From NCBI RefSeq assembly GCF_035917415.1, contig NZ_CP109073.1:3952501-4016500 (forward strand): a stretch of 64,000 nt of DNA. The letters run 5' to 3'. The notes below the pieces were generated by a model, which saw only the letters and a program-made list of their open reading frames with translations, searched no databases and was not told where the DNA came from. This stretch comes from Streptomyces sp. NBC_01803 (lineage in GTDB: Bacteria > Actinomycetota > Actinomycetes > Streptomycetales > Streptomycetaceae). Positions 27,697 to 36,900 of the stretch are shown here, piece by piece. The number at the start of each line of letters is the position of its first letter. Within the stretch, counting starts at the first letter, position 1. Both the position numbers and the translations under genes were made by a program.

Positions 27697-29034
27697 GTGG
27701 TCACCAGCAAGAAGCGTTCGAACGACCGGCGCATGTACGTCCTCGACACCAGCGTCCTGCTCGCCGACCCGGCGGCCATCACCCGCTTCGACGAGCATGA
27801 AGTCGTCCTGCCGGTCGTGGTCATCTCCGAGCTGGAGGCGAAGCGGCACCACCCCGAGCTCGGATATTTCGCGAGGGAGGTCCTGCGTCGGCTGGACGAG
27901 TTCCGCGTCCGGCACGGCAGGCTCGACACCCCGCTGCCCGTCGGTGACTTGGGCGGCACGCTGAGGGTCGAGCTGAACCACTCGGATCCGGCCGTGCTGC
28001 CCGCCGCCATGCTGAACGAGCGGGGCCGTCTGACGGACAACGACTCGCGCATCCTCGCGGTGGCGCGCAACCTCCAGGCCGAGGGCCACGACGTCACCGT
28101 CGTCTCCAAGGACCTGCCGCTGCGCATCAAGGCGTCGTCGGTCGGGCTCGCCGCCGAGGAGTATCGCGCCGAGCTGGCGATCACCGACGCCGACGGCTGG
28201 ACCGGGATGGTGGACGTCGGTCTCACCGGAGAGGCCGTCGACGAGTTGTTCGCCACCGAGAGCGTCCACGACGAGCAGGCCGCCGCGCTGCCCGTGCACA
28301 CCGGTCTCGTCATCTCCTCCGAGCGGGGGCGGGCGCTCGGCCGGGTCACGCCGGACGGGCGGGTGAAGCTGGTGCGTGGGGACCGGGAGGCGTTCGGCAT
28401 CCACGGGCGCAGCGCCGAGCAGCGGATCGCACTCGACCTGCTGCTCGATCCGTCGATCGGGATCGTCTCCATGGGCGGCCGGGCGGGCACCGGCAAGTCG
28501 GCGCTCGCGCTGTGCGCGGGTCTGGAGGCCGTGCTCGAACGGCGGCAGCACAGCAAGGTGATGGTCTTCCGGCCGCTGTACGCGGTCGGTGGCCAGGACC
28601 TGGGCTATCTGCCCGGCACCGAGGCCGAGAAGATGAACCCGTGGGCGCAGGCCGTCTTCGACACGCTCTCCGCGGTGACCACCCGGGAGGTGATCGAGGA
28701 GGTGGTGGCGCGCGGCATGCTGGAGGTGCTGCCGCTCACCCACATCCGCGGCCGGTCGCTGCACGACGCGTTCGTCATCGTCGACGAGGCCCAGTCCCTG
28801 GAGCGGAACGTGCTGTTGACGGTGCTGTCCCGGATCGGCCAGGACTCTCGGGTGGTGCTGACGCACGATGTCGCCCAGCGGGACAATCTGCGCGTGGGCC
28901 GGTACGACGGCGTGGTGGCGGTCGTGGAGAAGCTCAAGGGCCACCCGCTCTTCGCCCATGTGACGCTGACGCGCTCGGAGCGGTCGCCCATCGCCGCGCT
29001 GGTGACGGAAATGCTGGAGGACGACAGGATCTAG
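27697..29034 (+). CDS. PIN-PhoH fusion protein (PhoH2/YlaK-like)
   Basis: The 445-residue protein joins an N-terminal PIN ribonuclease domain ([18 protein letters not shown], then [13 protein letters not shown]) with acidic metal-binding residues to a C-terminal PhoH ATPase domain. That domain has Walker [21 protein letters not shown] at about residues 263-282, Walker [14 protein letters not shown] and [11 protein letters not shown]. PhoH2 proteins act as RNA helicase/RNases. GTG 27697 has GAGGGGG upstream; ATG 27733, directly before YVLDTSVLL, is a shorter alternative. It stands alone between strong terminators. Confidence 0.94.
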   Translation: MVTSKKRSNDRRMYVLDTSVLLADPAAITRFDEHEVVLPVVVISELEAKRHHPELGYFAREVLRRLDEFRVRHGRLDTPLPVGDLGGTLRVELNHSDPAVLPAAMLNERGRLTDNDSRILAVARNLQAEGHDVTVVSKDLPLRIKASSVGLAAEEYRAELAITDADGWTGMVDVGLTGEAVDELFATESVHDEQAAALPVHTGLVISSERGRALGRVTPDGRVKLVRGDREAFGIHGRSAEQRIALDLLLDPSIGIVSMGGRAGTGKSALALCAGLEAVLERRQHSKVMVFRPLYAVGGQDLGYLPGTEAEKMNPWAQAVFDTLSAVTTREVIEEVVARGMLEVLPLTHIRGRSLHDAFVIVDEAQSLERNVLLTVLSRIGQDSRVVLTHDVAQRDNLRVGRYDGVVAVVEKLKGHPLFAHVTLTRSERSPIAALVTEMLEDDRI

Positions 29035-29049
29035 TCGCCCGGCGCGTCC

Positions 29050-29085
29050 TCCGCCCGCCTCTCCCGAAAGGGATGGGCGGGCGGA
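29050..29085 (+). terminator. Terminator after phoH2
   Basis: Outer stem TCCGCCCGCC and GGCGGGCGGA (10 bp), a 2x2 internal mismatch, then inner stem TCCC-GAAA-GGGA: a long GC hairpin capped by a GNRA tetraloop, 16 nt after the stop codon. Confidence 0.8.
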
Positions 29086-29521
29086 AACGTGTAGGGTCCG
29101 GGAGGACTTGGGCGAAAGGGGCTTCGTGGGCGCAATCGCCTCGCGCGCGCGGCGGTCGGGGCCGAAGAGGCGCAGGCAGGCGCCTTGATGAGGGTTATCC
29201 GCGATTTGGCAAGCCCAAACCGCCTGTGAGCTTTCCCACATGAGACTGAATTGCCTCGGGGCATCCGCTTCCGGCAGTGTGTGCGTCTGTCAGGCCCCGC
29301 ATACGGCCCCGATGCCCCCCAAGGGCACCGCAAGGACTGCGTCTTACAACTGAACAGCCGCTCGCCGTATGCCGCCCGAAGTACCACGTGGATCTCGCGC
29401 CTCACGGCGCGAGACCCCGACCGGGCCAGTGCCTCCTGTGAGTACGCCAGGGGAGGCCCGTGTCGGGGGCACGATTGCGCCCGCAGGGTCAACCGAGTGG
29501 GCGATGTCGGAAGGAAACCGT
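29086..29521 (+). promoter_or_regulatory. Long structured leader upstream of the SLT-domain gene, with a CRP-like site
   Basis: No gene is supported in these 436 nt. TGTGA-N6-CCACA at 29225-29240 differs by one base from the CRP consensus TGTGA-N6-TCACA. Downstream are a 9-bp stem with tetraloop (TCTCGCGCC and GGCGCGAGA, 29393-29414) and a GCCTCC/GGAGGC pairing at about 29429-29458, indicating a folded 5' leader. I do not see the conserved blocks of the c-di-AMP (ydaO) riboswitch that often precedes wall-hydrolase genes in Streptomyces. Confidence 0.45.
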
Positions 29522-30229
29522 GTGACCGGGATTTCGGTCCGGGGATTCGCAGTGGCGTCCGCCACCGCGGTGACCACCGTCGGCGCTGCCGTCGGCGTGG
29601 CGTCCGGGGACGAGCAGACTCGTCCCGTGGACGACATCGAGGTGGTCGCGGCGGAAGCGACGTTGCTCGCGGAGATACCCGCTGGCACGAATGCCCAGCT
29701 GCACACCGCGTCGTTGACGCAGCAGGCGGAGTCGCAGGCCAACGCGGCCGACGCGGAGGCCCGGCGGGCCGCGCAGGAGGCGGCGCGGATCCAGGCGGCC
29801 GAGGACGCGGCCGAGCGGAAGGCCGAGGCCGAGCGGGAGGCTCAGGAGCAGGCGGAGCGCGAGGCGGCGGAGGCCGAGCTCGAGGCGCGGACCGCCGCGG
29901 CGCCCGCGGAGACAAGCTTCCCCGTGCAGTCGTCGTACACCAAGGCGGATGTCCAGGCGATGGCCCGCCAGATCGTGGCGGCCGACCAGTTCCAGTGTTT
30001 CTCCAACATCGTGGATCACGAGAGCGGCTGGGATCACACCGCGACGAACCCGTCCTCGGGGGCGTATGGCCTGATGCAGGCCCTGCCCGGTTCGAAGATG
30101 TCCTCGGCCGGAGACGACTGGCAGACGAACCCGGCCACCCAGATCCGCTGGGGCGTGAACTACATGAACGACCGGTACGGAAGCCCCTGCGGCGCCTGGG
30201 ACTTCTGGACCGCCAACGGCTGGTACTGA
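29522..30229 (+). CDS. Secreted transglycosylase SLT-domain protein
   Basis: The 235-residue protein has a signal-like N-terminus (ISVRGFAVASATAVTTVGAAVGVAS), a long Ala/Glu/Arg-rich coiled coil at about residues 75-125, and a C-terminal lysozyme-like SLT domain. That domain has the catalytic Glu in IVDHESGWDHTATNPSSGAYGLMQALPGSKM and the end NYMNDRYGSPCGAWDFWTANGWY. It should cleave peptidoglycan outside the cell. GTG 29522 is eight nt after GGAAGGA; ATG 29504 lies in front of that site and is rejected. Expression is probably controlled through the long leader. Confidence 0.9.
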   Translation: MTGISVRGFAVASATAVTTVGAAVGVASGDEQTRPVDDIEVVAAEATLLAEIPAGTNAQLHTASLTQQAESQANAADAEARRAAQEAARIQAAEDAAERKAEAEREAQEQAEREAAEAELEARTAAAPAETSFPVQSSYTKADVQAMARQIVAADQFQCFSNIVDHESGWDHTATNPSSGAYGLMQALPGSKMSSAGDDWQTNPATQIRWGVNYMNDRYGSPCGAWDFWTANGWY

Positions 30230-30246
30230 TCCGTTCCACGCACCGT

Positions 30247-30280
30247 GAAGTCCCCGTACCCGGGCCGGTACGGGGACTTC
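30247..30280 (+). terminator. Terminator after the SLT gene
   Basis: Perfect 14-bp stem GAAGTCCCCGTACC and GGTACGGGGACTTC with a 6-nt loop, 17 nt after the stop codon. Confidence 0.85.
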
Positions 30281-30374
30281 GGCGTTCACGCGGAGTGCCG
30301 GGCACCCGGGGGCCGCGCACGGTAACGTCATCCCCCGCACCGCGGTGAGTCATATGGGGGCGGAGGGAAACGGG

Positions 30375-31916
30375 ATGTCACGACTGAGCCGGGCCAGGGC
30401 CGGTCTCTCGCGTGTCGGGAGACGGGTGCTGGGCGCCAAGGCCGCTGCCGAGCGTGAGCAGGAGCGGCTGGAGGTGGAGGCCGGGGAACGCGGCGAGGCC
30501 GAGGCGGCGGTCGCGGTGCGGACGAGACGCGGGCCGGATCCGGCCGAGCGTCCGCTGGAGGCCAGGATCCGCCAGGCGGTGGTCGCCGACGGGTCGCCGC
30601 CGCCGGTGGCGGGCGGCGGGGCCGGAGCCGCGGGGGGCGGACGGCGGCCGGGCGGTGGCCTCCCTGAACCGTCCCCGAGCCGGCCCCAGCCGGCCGAGGT
30701 GATCCCGTGGGGTGTCCGGGTGGCGGCCGAGGCGGGCTGGCGGACGCTGGTGCTGGCCGGTGTGGTCTGGGTGCTGATTCAGGTGGTCAGCTCGATCAGC
30801 CTGCTCGTCATCTCCTTCACCGCGGGTCTGCTGATCACGGCGCTGCTCCAGCCGGTCGTGGGCTGGCTCAAGCGCGCGGGCTTCAGCCGCGGCGCGGCGA
30901 CGGTGGTCACCGCGTTCGGCGGTTTCGCCGTCATGGGTCTGATCGGCTGGTTCGTGATCTGGCAGGTGATAGAGAACTCCGACCAGCTCGTGGACCAGGT
31001 GCAGGACGGCGTCGAGGAGTTGCGGGACTGGATCCTGGCGCTGCCGTTCGACATCACCGAGGAGAACCTCAACGAGTGGGTCGACAACATCAATGAGTGG
31101 ATCAGCGACAACAGCGACACGCTGACCTCGGCCGGGCTCGAAGGCGTCAACTACGCGGTCGAGTTCCTGTCCGGCGCGGGCATCACCCTCTTCGTCGTCC
31201 TCTTCCTCCTCTATGACGGCCAGGGGGTGTGGCACTGGTTCCTGCGGCTGGTGCCGCGCGCGGCGCGCGAGGGCGTCGCGGGGGCCGGGCCGCGCGCCTG
31301 GATCGCCCTCACCGGGTATGTCCGGGGCACGGTGATAGTGGCGTTGATCGACGCGGTCGGCATCGGCATCGGGCTGTTCGTGATGGACGTGCCGATGGCC
31401 GTGCCGCTGGCCGTGATCGTCTTCGTCTCGTCGTTCGTGCCGCTGGTCGGCGCCATCGCCTCGGGCGCGCTGGCGGTTCTGGTCGCGGTGGTCACCAACG
31501 GCGTGGTGGACGCGGCGCTGGTGCTGGGCGTGGTGCTGCTGGTCCAGCAGATCGAGGGCCACATCCTCCAGCCGTTCATCCTGGGCCGGATGGTCCGGGT
31601 GCACCCGCTGGCCGTGGTGCTCGGTGTGGCGGCCGGCTCGATGCTGGCCGGCATCCCGGGCGCGATCATGGCCGTGCCGCTGATCGCCGTGACGAACACG
31701 GTCGTCGGCTATCTGCGGGCGTACCAGGAGGAGGCCGACCGGCGGCACGGCACGGTGGTGAGCGGCGCGACGGTCGCCGAGCTGGCCCCGACCCCGCCGC
31801 CGGTGGCCGTGGCCGGGGCTGGGACCGGGGCTGGGACCGGGAACGGTGCCGGTGCCGGAAGCGACGCCGGGACGGCGGGGGCCGGGGAAGGCGAAGGCGG
31901 CGAGGGCCAGGCGTAG
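30375..31916 (+). CDS. AI-2E family transporter (PerM/UPF0118)
   Basis: The 513-residue protein has a charged N-terminal region of about 110 residues, then the eight-helix AI-2E/PerM core: TLVLAGVVWVLIQVVSSISLLVISFTAGLLI, a soluble loop, and the family motifs FVPLVGAIASGALAVLVA and QQIEGHILQPFILGRMVRVHPLAV. The C-terminal 40 residues are Gly/Ala-rich. Members transport small molecules or sodium; the substrate is unknown. GGAGGGAAAC is the ribosome binding site. It converges on the hydrolase gene with a 16-nt gap. Confidence 0.92.
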   Translation: MSRLSRARAGLSRVGRRVLGAKAAAEREQERLEVEAGERGEAEAAVAVRTRRGPDPAERPLEARIRQAVVADGSPPPVAGGGAGAAGGGRRPGGGLPEPSPSRPQPAEVIPWGVRVAAEAGWRTLVLAGVVWVLIQVVSSISLLVISFTAGLLITALLQPVVGWLKRAGFSRGAATVVTAFGGFAVMGLIGWFVIWQVIENSDQLVDQVQDGVEELRDWILALPFDITEENLNEWVDNINEWISDNSDTLTSAGLEGVNYAVEFLSGAGITLFVVLFLLYDGQGVWHWFLRLVPRAAREGVAGAGPRAWIALTGYVRGTVIVALIDAVGIGIGLFVMDVPMAVPLAVIVFVSSFVPLVGAIASGALAVLVAVVTNGVVDAALVLGVVLLVQQIEGHILQPFILGRMVRVHPLAVVLGVAAGSMLAGIPGAIMAVPLIAVTNTVVGYLRAYQEEADRRHGTVVSGATVAELAPTPPPVAVAGAGTGAGTGNGAGAGSDAGTAGAGEGEGGEGQA

Positions 31917-31932
31917 CGCGGGGGTCGGGCCG

Positions 31933-33888
31933 TCAGCCCGCCCAGCCGTGCTTCGGCGGGTGGCGGACCTCCAGCAGCCAGCCGAGCCGGTCGGTGTCGG
32001 TCTCCGTCCAGTCGGTGGGCGGTGCGATCGCGGCCCAGGCGTCCACCGGGTTGGAGCCGTAGCGGTGGCCGTGCGGGGCCTGGGCTCCGTACGACACCGC
32101 CATGTCCACCGTCGTCTGCCAGAAGGTGACGAAGGGGAACCAGTCGATCGACGACGTGACGTCCGGGCCCAGCGGCCCGTTCAGCCACTCCGGGCGCTGG
32201 AAGAGGAGGCTGGGCGACCACCACACGACCGGGTCCGAGGCGTTCTGCAGATAGACGATCCGGGGCTCCTCCCAGACCTCTCCGGCCGGCCGCGCCAGGT
32301 CCTCTTCCGGGTACTGGGCGAACCGCACGTGTCGGCCCTGGTCGTAGGCCGGGCGCCACACCGGGCTGCCCGGATCGCGGTGCTCGGTCAGCTCCGAGTG
32401 GATCGGGCTGAAGTCGGGCGGTCCGATCATCAGCGCGCCATCCGTCCTGGCGATCATGTCGTCCAGACCGTCGAACGCGGACTCGATCGCGGAGACGGCC
32501 AGACTCTCGCCGAAGACCAGGAGCTTGGGCCGGTCGTTCTCCGGCTCCTGCTCCCAGCGCGCGTGCACCGCGTCGAACAGGGCCTCGGTGGCGATGCCGG
32601 CCTCGTTCCTGTCCACCATGAACGACGCCCAGCTCGGCAGGTAGGAGTACTGCATGGTGACGACCGCCGTGTCGCCGCCGTGCATGTACTCCAGCGCCTC
32701 CACCGTCGTCGGGTTGACCCAGCCGGTGCCCGTGGTGCCGGTGACGGCCAGCACCTCGCGGTCGAAGGCGCCAGTGCGTTCCAGCTCCCGCACGGCGAGC
32801 TCGGCGGCGTCAGCGTAGTCGTCGTACGCGGCGCGGCCGACGTAGGCGCGGATCGGGTCGAGCGCCTCCTCGCCGGTGAACTCGGCGATCTCCTGGGCGG
32901 AGATGGCGGTGCCGGTGAACGTCCGGCCCTTGTTGCCCAGGTCGTCCCAGGAGACGAGCGAGTCGGGGCTGCCGGAGAGCATCGGGGAATAGGGCCGCAT
33001 CACGCCGGGGTCGGTGCTGCGGTCCTTGGCGGCGGCGATGCGGTCGGCGACCTCCAGAATGCCGCGGTCCCAGACCACGTCGCGGGTCCCGACGACCACG
33101 ATGGCCGTGCTGAGCGCCAGCCCGAGGGCGACCGCGACCGGCCAGGGCACGAAACGGTTCAGCAGCCGGGTGAGCAGGCGCGTGCCCAGCCGGATGGACC
33201 GGGCCACCACCAGCAGCAGCGCCAGCACGGCGAGCGAGATGAGCGCGATCATCAGCGAGTGCCAGGTGAGCGTGGGCGGCATCCCCTGGAGGCGGCGGAG
33301 CTCGCGCTGCATGTCGGCGCTCCGGCCGAGCAGGAACGCCACGGCGCAGGGGAGCAGCAGGAGGTAGGCCAGCCAGCAGCGCGCCCGGACCGCCTCGCTC
33401 GGTCGCCAGGGTGACAGCAGCCGGAACAGCCAGCTCACCAGGGCACCGAGGCCGTATCCGATGGTGGCGGTGATGCCGCCGATGGCCCCCTGGTAGTACC
33501 AGGGGCGGGGGACCAGGGACGGCGTCAGGGACAGCCAGAAGAAGAAGGTACCGGCCAGGCAGGCGGTCAGGTCGGGCCAGCGGCGGACGACCCAGGTGGA
33601 GCCGGGCCGCTCCCAGTAGGGCTTGCGGGCCACCACGACGGCCACGCCACGGACCCGGCGGGCGGCCGAGCGCAGGGCCGCGCCGACGGGTTCGCCATCG
33701 GCGGGCCCGTCGGTGGTGGTGGGCCCGTCGGCGGTGGCGGGCCCGGCCGGCTCGTTCGGCCCGATCTCCTCCGGCGGGGGCGGCTCCTGCGGCCCGTCCT
33801 CCCACGGCCGCCGGGCGGTGTCCGGGCTGACGACGCCGGGTCCGGGCGCGCGCTCGGATTCCGTGCCCGATCCCGTCTGTTCATTCAC
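31933..33888 (-). CDS. Membrane alpha/beta-hydrolase (Abhydrolase_9 family)
   Basis: The 651-residue protein has an acidic/Pro-rich N-terminus, four to five membrane helices at about 115-290, and a large C-terminal alpha/beta-hydrolase domain. The nucleophile elbow is in LLVFGESLAVSAIESAF, preceded by YNYMHGGD-like EYMHGGDTAVVTMQYSYLPSW and followed by RIVYLQNASDPVVWWSP around the acid residue. This is the two-domain Abhydrolase_9_N plus Abhydrolase_9 arrangement of actinobacteria, whose substrate is unknown. The gap of about 700 nt upstream contains a pseudogene relic. Confidence 0.9.
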   Translation of the reverse strand: MNEQTGSGTESERAPGPGVVSPDTARRPWEDGPQEPPPPEEIGPNEPAGPATADGPTTTDGPADGEPVGAALRSAARRVRGVAVVVARKPYWERPGSTWVVRRWPDLTACLAGTFFFWLSLTPSLVPRPWYYQGAIGGITATIGYGLGALVSWLFRLLSPWRPSEAVRARCWLAYLLLLPCAVAFLLGRSADMQRELRRLQGMPPTLTWHSLMIALISLAVLALLLVVARSIRLGTRLLTRLLNRFVPWPVAVALGLALSTAIVVVGTRDVVWDRGILEVADRIAAAKDRSTDPGVMRPYSPMLSGSPDSLVSWDDLGNKGRTFTGTAISAQEIAEFTGEEALDPIRAYVGRAAYDDYADAAELAVRELERTGAFDREVLAVTGTTGTGWVNPTTVEALEYMHGGDTAVVTMQYSYLPSWASFMVDRNEAGIATEALFDAVHARWEQEPENDRPKLLVFGESLAVSAIESAFDGLDDMIARTDGALMIGPPDFSPIHSELTEHRDPGSPVWRPAYDQGRHVRFAQYPEEDLARPAGEVWEEPRIVYLQNASDPVVWWSPSLLFQRPEWLNGPLGPDVTSSIDWFPFVTFWQTTVDMAVSYGAQAPHGHRYGSNPVDAWAAIAPPTDWTETDTDRLGWLLEVRHPPKHGWAG

Positions 33889-34048
33889 TTCGTCTCCGCC
33901 CCGTCGGCCCCGACCGCCTGGCCATCACGCTAGGGGATCAGACGCGGAGGAGTTAAGGGGCGTTGCGACCTTGGGTCCTTTCCGTGCTGCCGGGGTGACG
34001 CGACGACATGGCGGACGTCCGGCGAGGGCCGCGGGTAGGGGGACCGGT

Positions 34049-34402
34049 GTGATGTCGGTCATCGCGGCGAGCATGCTCGCCTCCATGGTGGAGCAACTCC
34101 GTGAGCGCCGCGGCCCGCTGGCGACCCTGGTCGAGGTCGGCACCAGGCGCGGGCCCCCTAGGGCCTCGGTGCTCCGGCGCTCTGGCGGACCGCCGTGCCC
34201 GTGGTCCTCGGGCTGACCCTGGCGGCCTTCGTCGGAACGGGGCTCGGCACGCTGCCGATGGCCCTGGTCGGCCCGCCGGTCACCGGCTGGTTCGTGTTCC
34301 CGCCGATGGCGGCGGCGGGCCGGGATGATCGCGCTGGTGACGGTGGTCAGCCTGCCGGTCCGCTGGCACCTGATGTGTCCGGACGGCCTCCGCACCGAGT
34401 GA
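34049..34402 (+). pseudogene. Decayed C-terminal fragment of an FtsX-like ABC permease
   Basis: Reading across two frameshifts gives VMSVIAASMLASMVEQLRER (frame of 34049), then LWRTAVPVVLGLTLAAFVGT and VTGWFVFPPMAAAG (frame of 34195), then MIALVTVVSLPVRWHLMCPD and GLRTE before TGA at 34400 (first frame again). This is the usual C-terminal end of Streptomyces FtsX-like permeases. Nothing of the rest of the permease or its ATPase is present. The breaks lie near 34160 and 34320. No other gene is supported between 33889 and 34597. Confidence 0.75.
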
Positions 34403-34584
34403 TCCGGGTGGGTGCGACGTTCCGGTGCCTCACCCCACGCCACCCCCGGTCGGATGGCGGTCCGGCCCCGCGGGCCGGGGGCCCGTCCCGGCCCCGCGAG
34501 CGCCGTGTTCCGGCCGCCTGGCCCGTCTTCTCCGGCCGGGCCGGAAAGGGGTCGGCCGGGTGACCGGCCGGGTGGACCCGGCGG

Positions 34585-34590
34585 TAGATT
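34585..34590 (+). promoter_or_regulatory. -10 element (TAGATT) giving a leaderless fumC mRNA
   Basis: TAGATT ends seven nt before ATG 34598, so transcription is expected to start at the codon. GTGACC at 34560-34565 is a possible weak -35 (19-bp spacer). No ribosome binding site exists. Confidence 0.45.
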
Positions 34591-34597
34591 CGTCCCC

Positions 34598-35992
34598 ATG
34601 AGTGGTACGAACGAATACCGCGTCGAGCATGACTCGATGGGCGAGGTGCGGGTGCCGGCGGACGCCAGGTGGCGGGCGCAGACCCAGCGGGCCGTGGAGA
34701 ACTTCCCGATCTCGGGCCAGCGTCTGGAGCGGGCCCACATCGCCGCCCTCGCCCGGATCAAGGCGGCGGCGGCCACCGTCAACGCGCAGCTCGGCGTGAT
34801 CGAGAAGGACATGGCCGAGGCCATCGTCCAGGCGGCCGAGGAGGTCGCCGAGGGACGCTGGGACGAGCACTTCCCGATCGACGTCTTCCAGACGGGCTCC
34901 GGCACCTCCTCGAACATGAACACCAACGAGGTGCTGGCGACCCTGGCCACCGAGCGCCTGGGCCGCCCGGTCCACCCCAACGACCACGTCAACGCCAGCC
35001 AGTCCTCCAACGACGTCTTCCCCTCCTCCATCCACATCGCGGCCACCGGTGCCGTCACCGGCGAGCTCATCCCGGCTCTCGCGCACCTGGCGGAGTCCCT
35101 GGAGCGCAAGGGCGCCGAGTTCGCCGAGGTCGTGAAGTCCGGCCGCACCCACCTGATGGACGCCACCCCGGTCACCCTGGGCCAGGAGTTCAACGGCTAT
35201 GCCGCGCAGATCCGTTACGGTGTCGAGCGGCTGACCGCCTCGCTGCCGCGCCTGGCCGAGCTCCCGCTCGGCGGCACCGCCGTAGGCACCGGGATCAACA
35301 CCCCGCCAGGCTTCTCCGCCGCCGTCATCGCCGAGGTCGCCCGCACCACCGGTCTGCCGCTGACCGAGGCCCGCGACCACTTCGAGGCGCAGGGCGCCCG
35401 CGACGGTTTGGTCGAGACGTCCGGCCAGCTCCGCACGGTCGCCGTCTCGCTCACCAAGATCTGCAACGACCTGCGGTGGATGTCCTCCGGCCCGCGCACC
35501 GGCCTCGCCGAGATCGCCCTGCCCGACCTCCAGCCCGGCTCCTCGATCATGCCGGGCAAGGTCAACCCGGTGATCCCGGAGGCGGTCCTGATGGTCGCCG
35601 CCCAGGTCACCGGGAACGACGCCACCGTGGCCACGGCCGGCGCCTCGGGCAACTTCGAGCTGAACGTGATGCTCCCGGTCATCGCGAAGAACCTGCTGGA
35701 GTCCATCAGGCTGCTGGCCAACGCCTCCCGCCTGCTCGCCGACCGCACCGTGGACGGCATCACCGCCAACGTCGAACGGGCCCGCGAGTACGCTGAGTCG
35801 TCCCCGTCCGTCGTCACCCCCCTCAACCGATACATCGGTTACGAGGAGGCCGCCAAGATCGCCAAGCGCGCGCTGGCCGAGCGCAAGACCATCCGCGAGA
35901 CGGTCCTCGACGGCGGGTACGTGGAACGCGGCGAGTTGACGATCGAGCAGCTCGACGAGGCCCTGGACGTGCTGCGGATGACCCGCCCCTGA
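34598..35992 (+). CDS. fumC: Fumarate hydratase class II
   Basis: The 464-residue TCA-cycle enzyme interconverts fumarate and malate. The N-terminus [38 protein letters not shown] and [19 protein letters not shown] contain active-site residues. [19 protein letters not shown] and the fumarase/aspartase signature [16 protein letters not shown] (catalytic Ser loop) complete the assignment. The class II iron-free enzyme is of normal length. The gene is probably transcribed as a leaderless mRNA. Confidence 0.97.
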   Translation: MSGTNEYRVEHDSMGEVRVPADARWRAQTQRAVENFPISGQRLERAHIAALARIKAAAATVNAQLGVIEKDMAEAIVQAAEEVAEGRWDEHFPIDVFQTGSGTSSNMNTNEVLATLATERLGRPVHPNDHVNASQSSNDVFPSSIHIAATGAVTGELIPALAHLAESLERKGAEFAEVVKSGRTHLMDATPVTLGQEFNGYAAQIRYGVERLTASLPRLAELPLGGTAVGTGINTPPGFSAAVIAEVARTTGLPLTEARDHFEAQGARDGLVETSGQLRTVAVSLTKICNDLRWMSSGPRTGLAEIALPDLQPGSSIMPGKVNPVIPEAVLMVAAQVTGNDATVATAGASGNFELNVMLPVIAKNLLESIRLLANASRLLADRTVDGITANVERAREYAESSPSVVTPLNRYIGYEEAAKIAKRALAERKTIRETVLDGGYVERGELTIEQLDEALDVLRMTRP

Positions 35993-36044
35993 GCGTCCCG
36001 CGCACGTCACACCCGGATGCGCCCGCTGTCCGCGTCGGCCCGAA

Positions 36045-36050
36045 TACCAT
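36045..36050 (+). promoter_or_regulatory. -10 element (TACCAT) giving a leaderless DUF402 mRNA
   Basis: TACCAT ends six nt before ATG 36057; there is no ribosome binding site. Confidence 0.4.
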
Positions 36051-36056
36051 GTGTAG

Positions 36057-36785
36057 ATGACAACGGGAAAAGACGCGACCGGCGGTGCGCATCCGTGGCG
36101 GCCCGGCGATCACATTCTGTGGCGTTACCGGGCCAATGGCTCACAAGGCTCCAGCGACTTCCATATCTGCCGGCCCGTCACCGTTGTGCAGGACACCCCC
36201 GACCTGCTGGCCGTCTGGATGGCGCCGGGCACCGAGTGCATCAAGCCGGAGCTGGCCGACGGCACCTCCATCCACCAGGAGCCGCTGGCCACCCGCTACA
36301 CCAAGCCACGCACCACCGTCCGCTCCCGCTGGTTCGGCGCCGGGGTGCTCAAGCTGGCGTCCCCGGGCCGCCCGTGGTCCGTGTGGCTTTTCTGGGACCG
36401 GGGCTGGCGCTTCAAGAACTGGTACGTCAATCTTGAAGAGCCCCGGAGCCGGTGGCCGGGCGGGGTCGATTCCGAGGATCACTTCCTCGATATCGCGGTC
36501 TATCCCGACCGGAGCTGGGAGTGGCGGGACGAGGACGAATTCGCCCAGGCGCAGCAGGCCGGGCTGCTGGACCCCGGGCAGGCGGAGCGGATCCGCGAAG
36601 CCGGCCGGGAGGCGACCCGGCTGATCCGCGCGTGGGGCAGGCCGTTCTCCGAGAACTGGGCGTCCTGGCGGCCCGACCCGCGCTGGCGCACCCCGCAGCT
36701 GCCGGCCGACTGGGACCGGCCCGCCACCGTCCTGGCGTCCGTACCGGAAGCACACCGCATGCCGCATCACCCAAGAGCCTCTTGA
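36057..36785 (+). CDS. DUF402 domain protein
   Basis: The 242-residue protein has a DUF402 (FomD-like) domain: GDHILWRYRANGS at the start, PVTVVQDTPDLLAVWMAPGTECIKP, LFWDRGWRFKNWYVNLEEP, and FLDIAVYPDRSWEWRDEDEF with the acidic metal-binding residues. The C-terminal helix ends WGRPFSENWASWRPDPRW. Family members include nucleoside-diphosphate phosphatases such as FomD; whether this one hydrolyses nucleotides cannot be told. The fumC-DUF402 order is common in Streptomyces. Confidence 0.88.
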   Translation: MTTGKDATGGAHPWRPGDHILWRYRANGSQGSSDFHICRPVTVVQDTPDLLAVWMAPGTECIKPELADGTSIHQEPLATRYTKPRTTVRSRWFGAGVLKLASPGRPWSVWLFWDRGWRFKNWYVNLEEPRSRWPGGVDSEDHFLDIAVYPDRSWEWRDEDEFAQAQQAGLLDPGQAERIREAGREATRLIRAWGRPFSENWASWRPDPRWRTPQLPADWDRPATVLASVPEAHRMPHHPRAS

Positions 36786-36812
36786 TACGCCCCCTGGCAC
36801 CAAACGTAGGAT
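36782..36812 (+). promoter_or_regulatory. HrdB-type promoter of the GAF-SpoIIE phosphatase gene
   Basis: TTGATA at 36782-36787 and TAGGAT at 36807-36812, spacer 19 bp. The -35 overlaps the stop codon of the DUF402 gene. A leader of about 80 nt follows. Confidence 0.5.
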
Positions 36813-36900
36813 CGACCCCCACGACCGCTTCCGGCACCACCGCTTCTGGACAACGCCCTCACCCCGCACGCTAGTTCCCCGCCTGGATGGACAGCCCCCC

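Noticed and set aside
29086..29521. c-di-AMP (ydaO) riboswitch upstream of the SLT gene
   Set aside because: Expected from context, but I could not find the conserved sequence blocks; only generic stems are visible, so it is reported as an unclassified leader.
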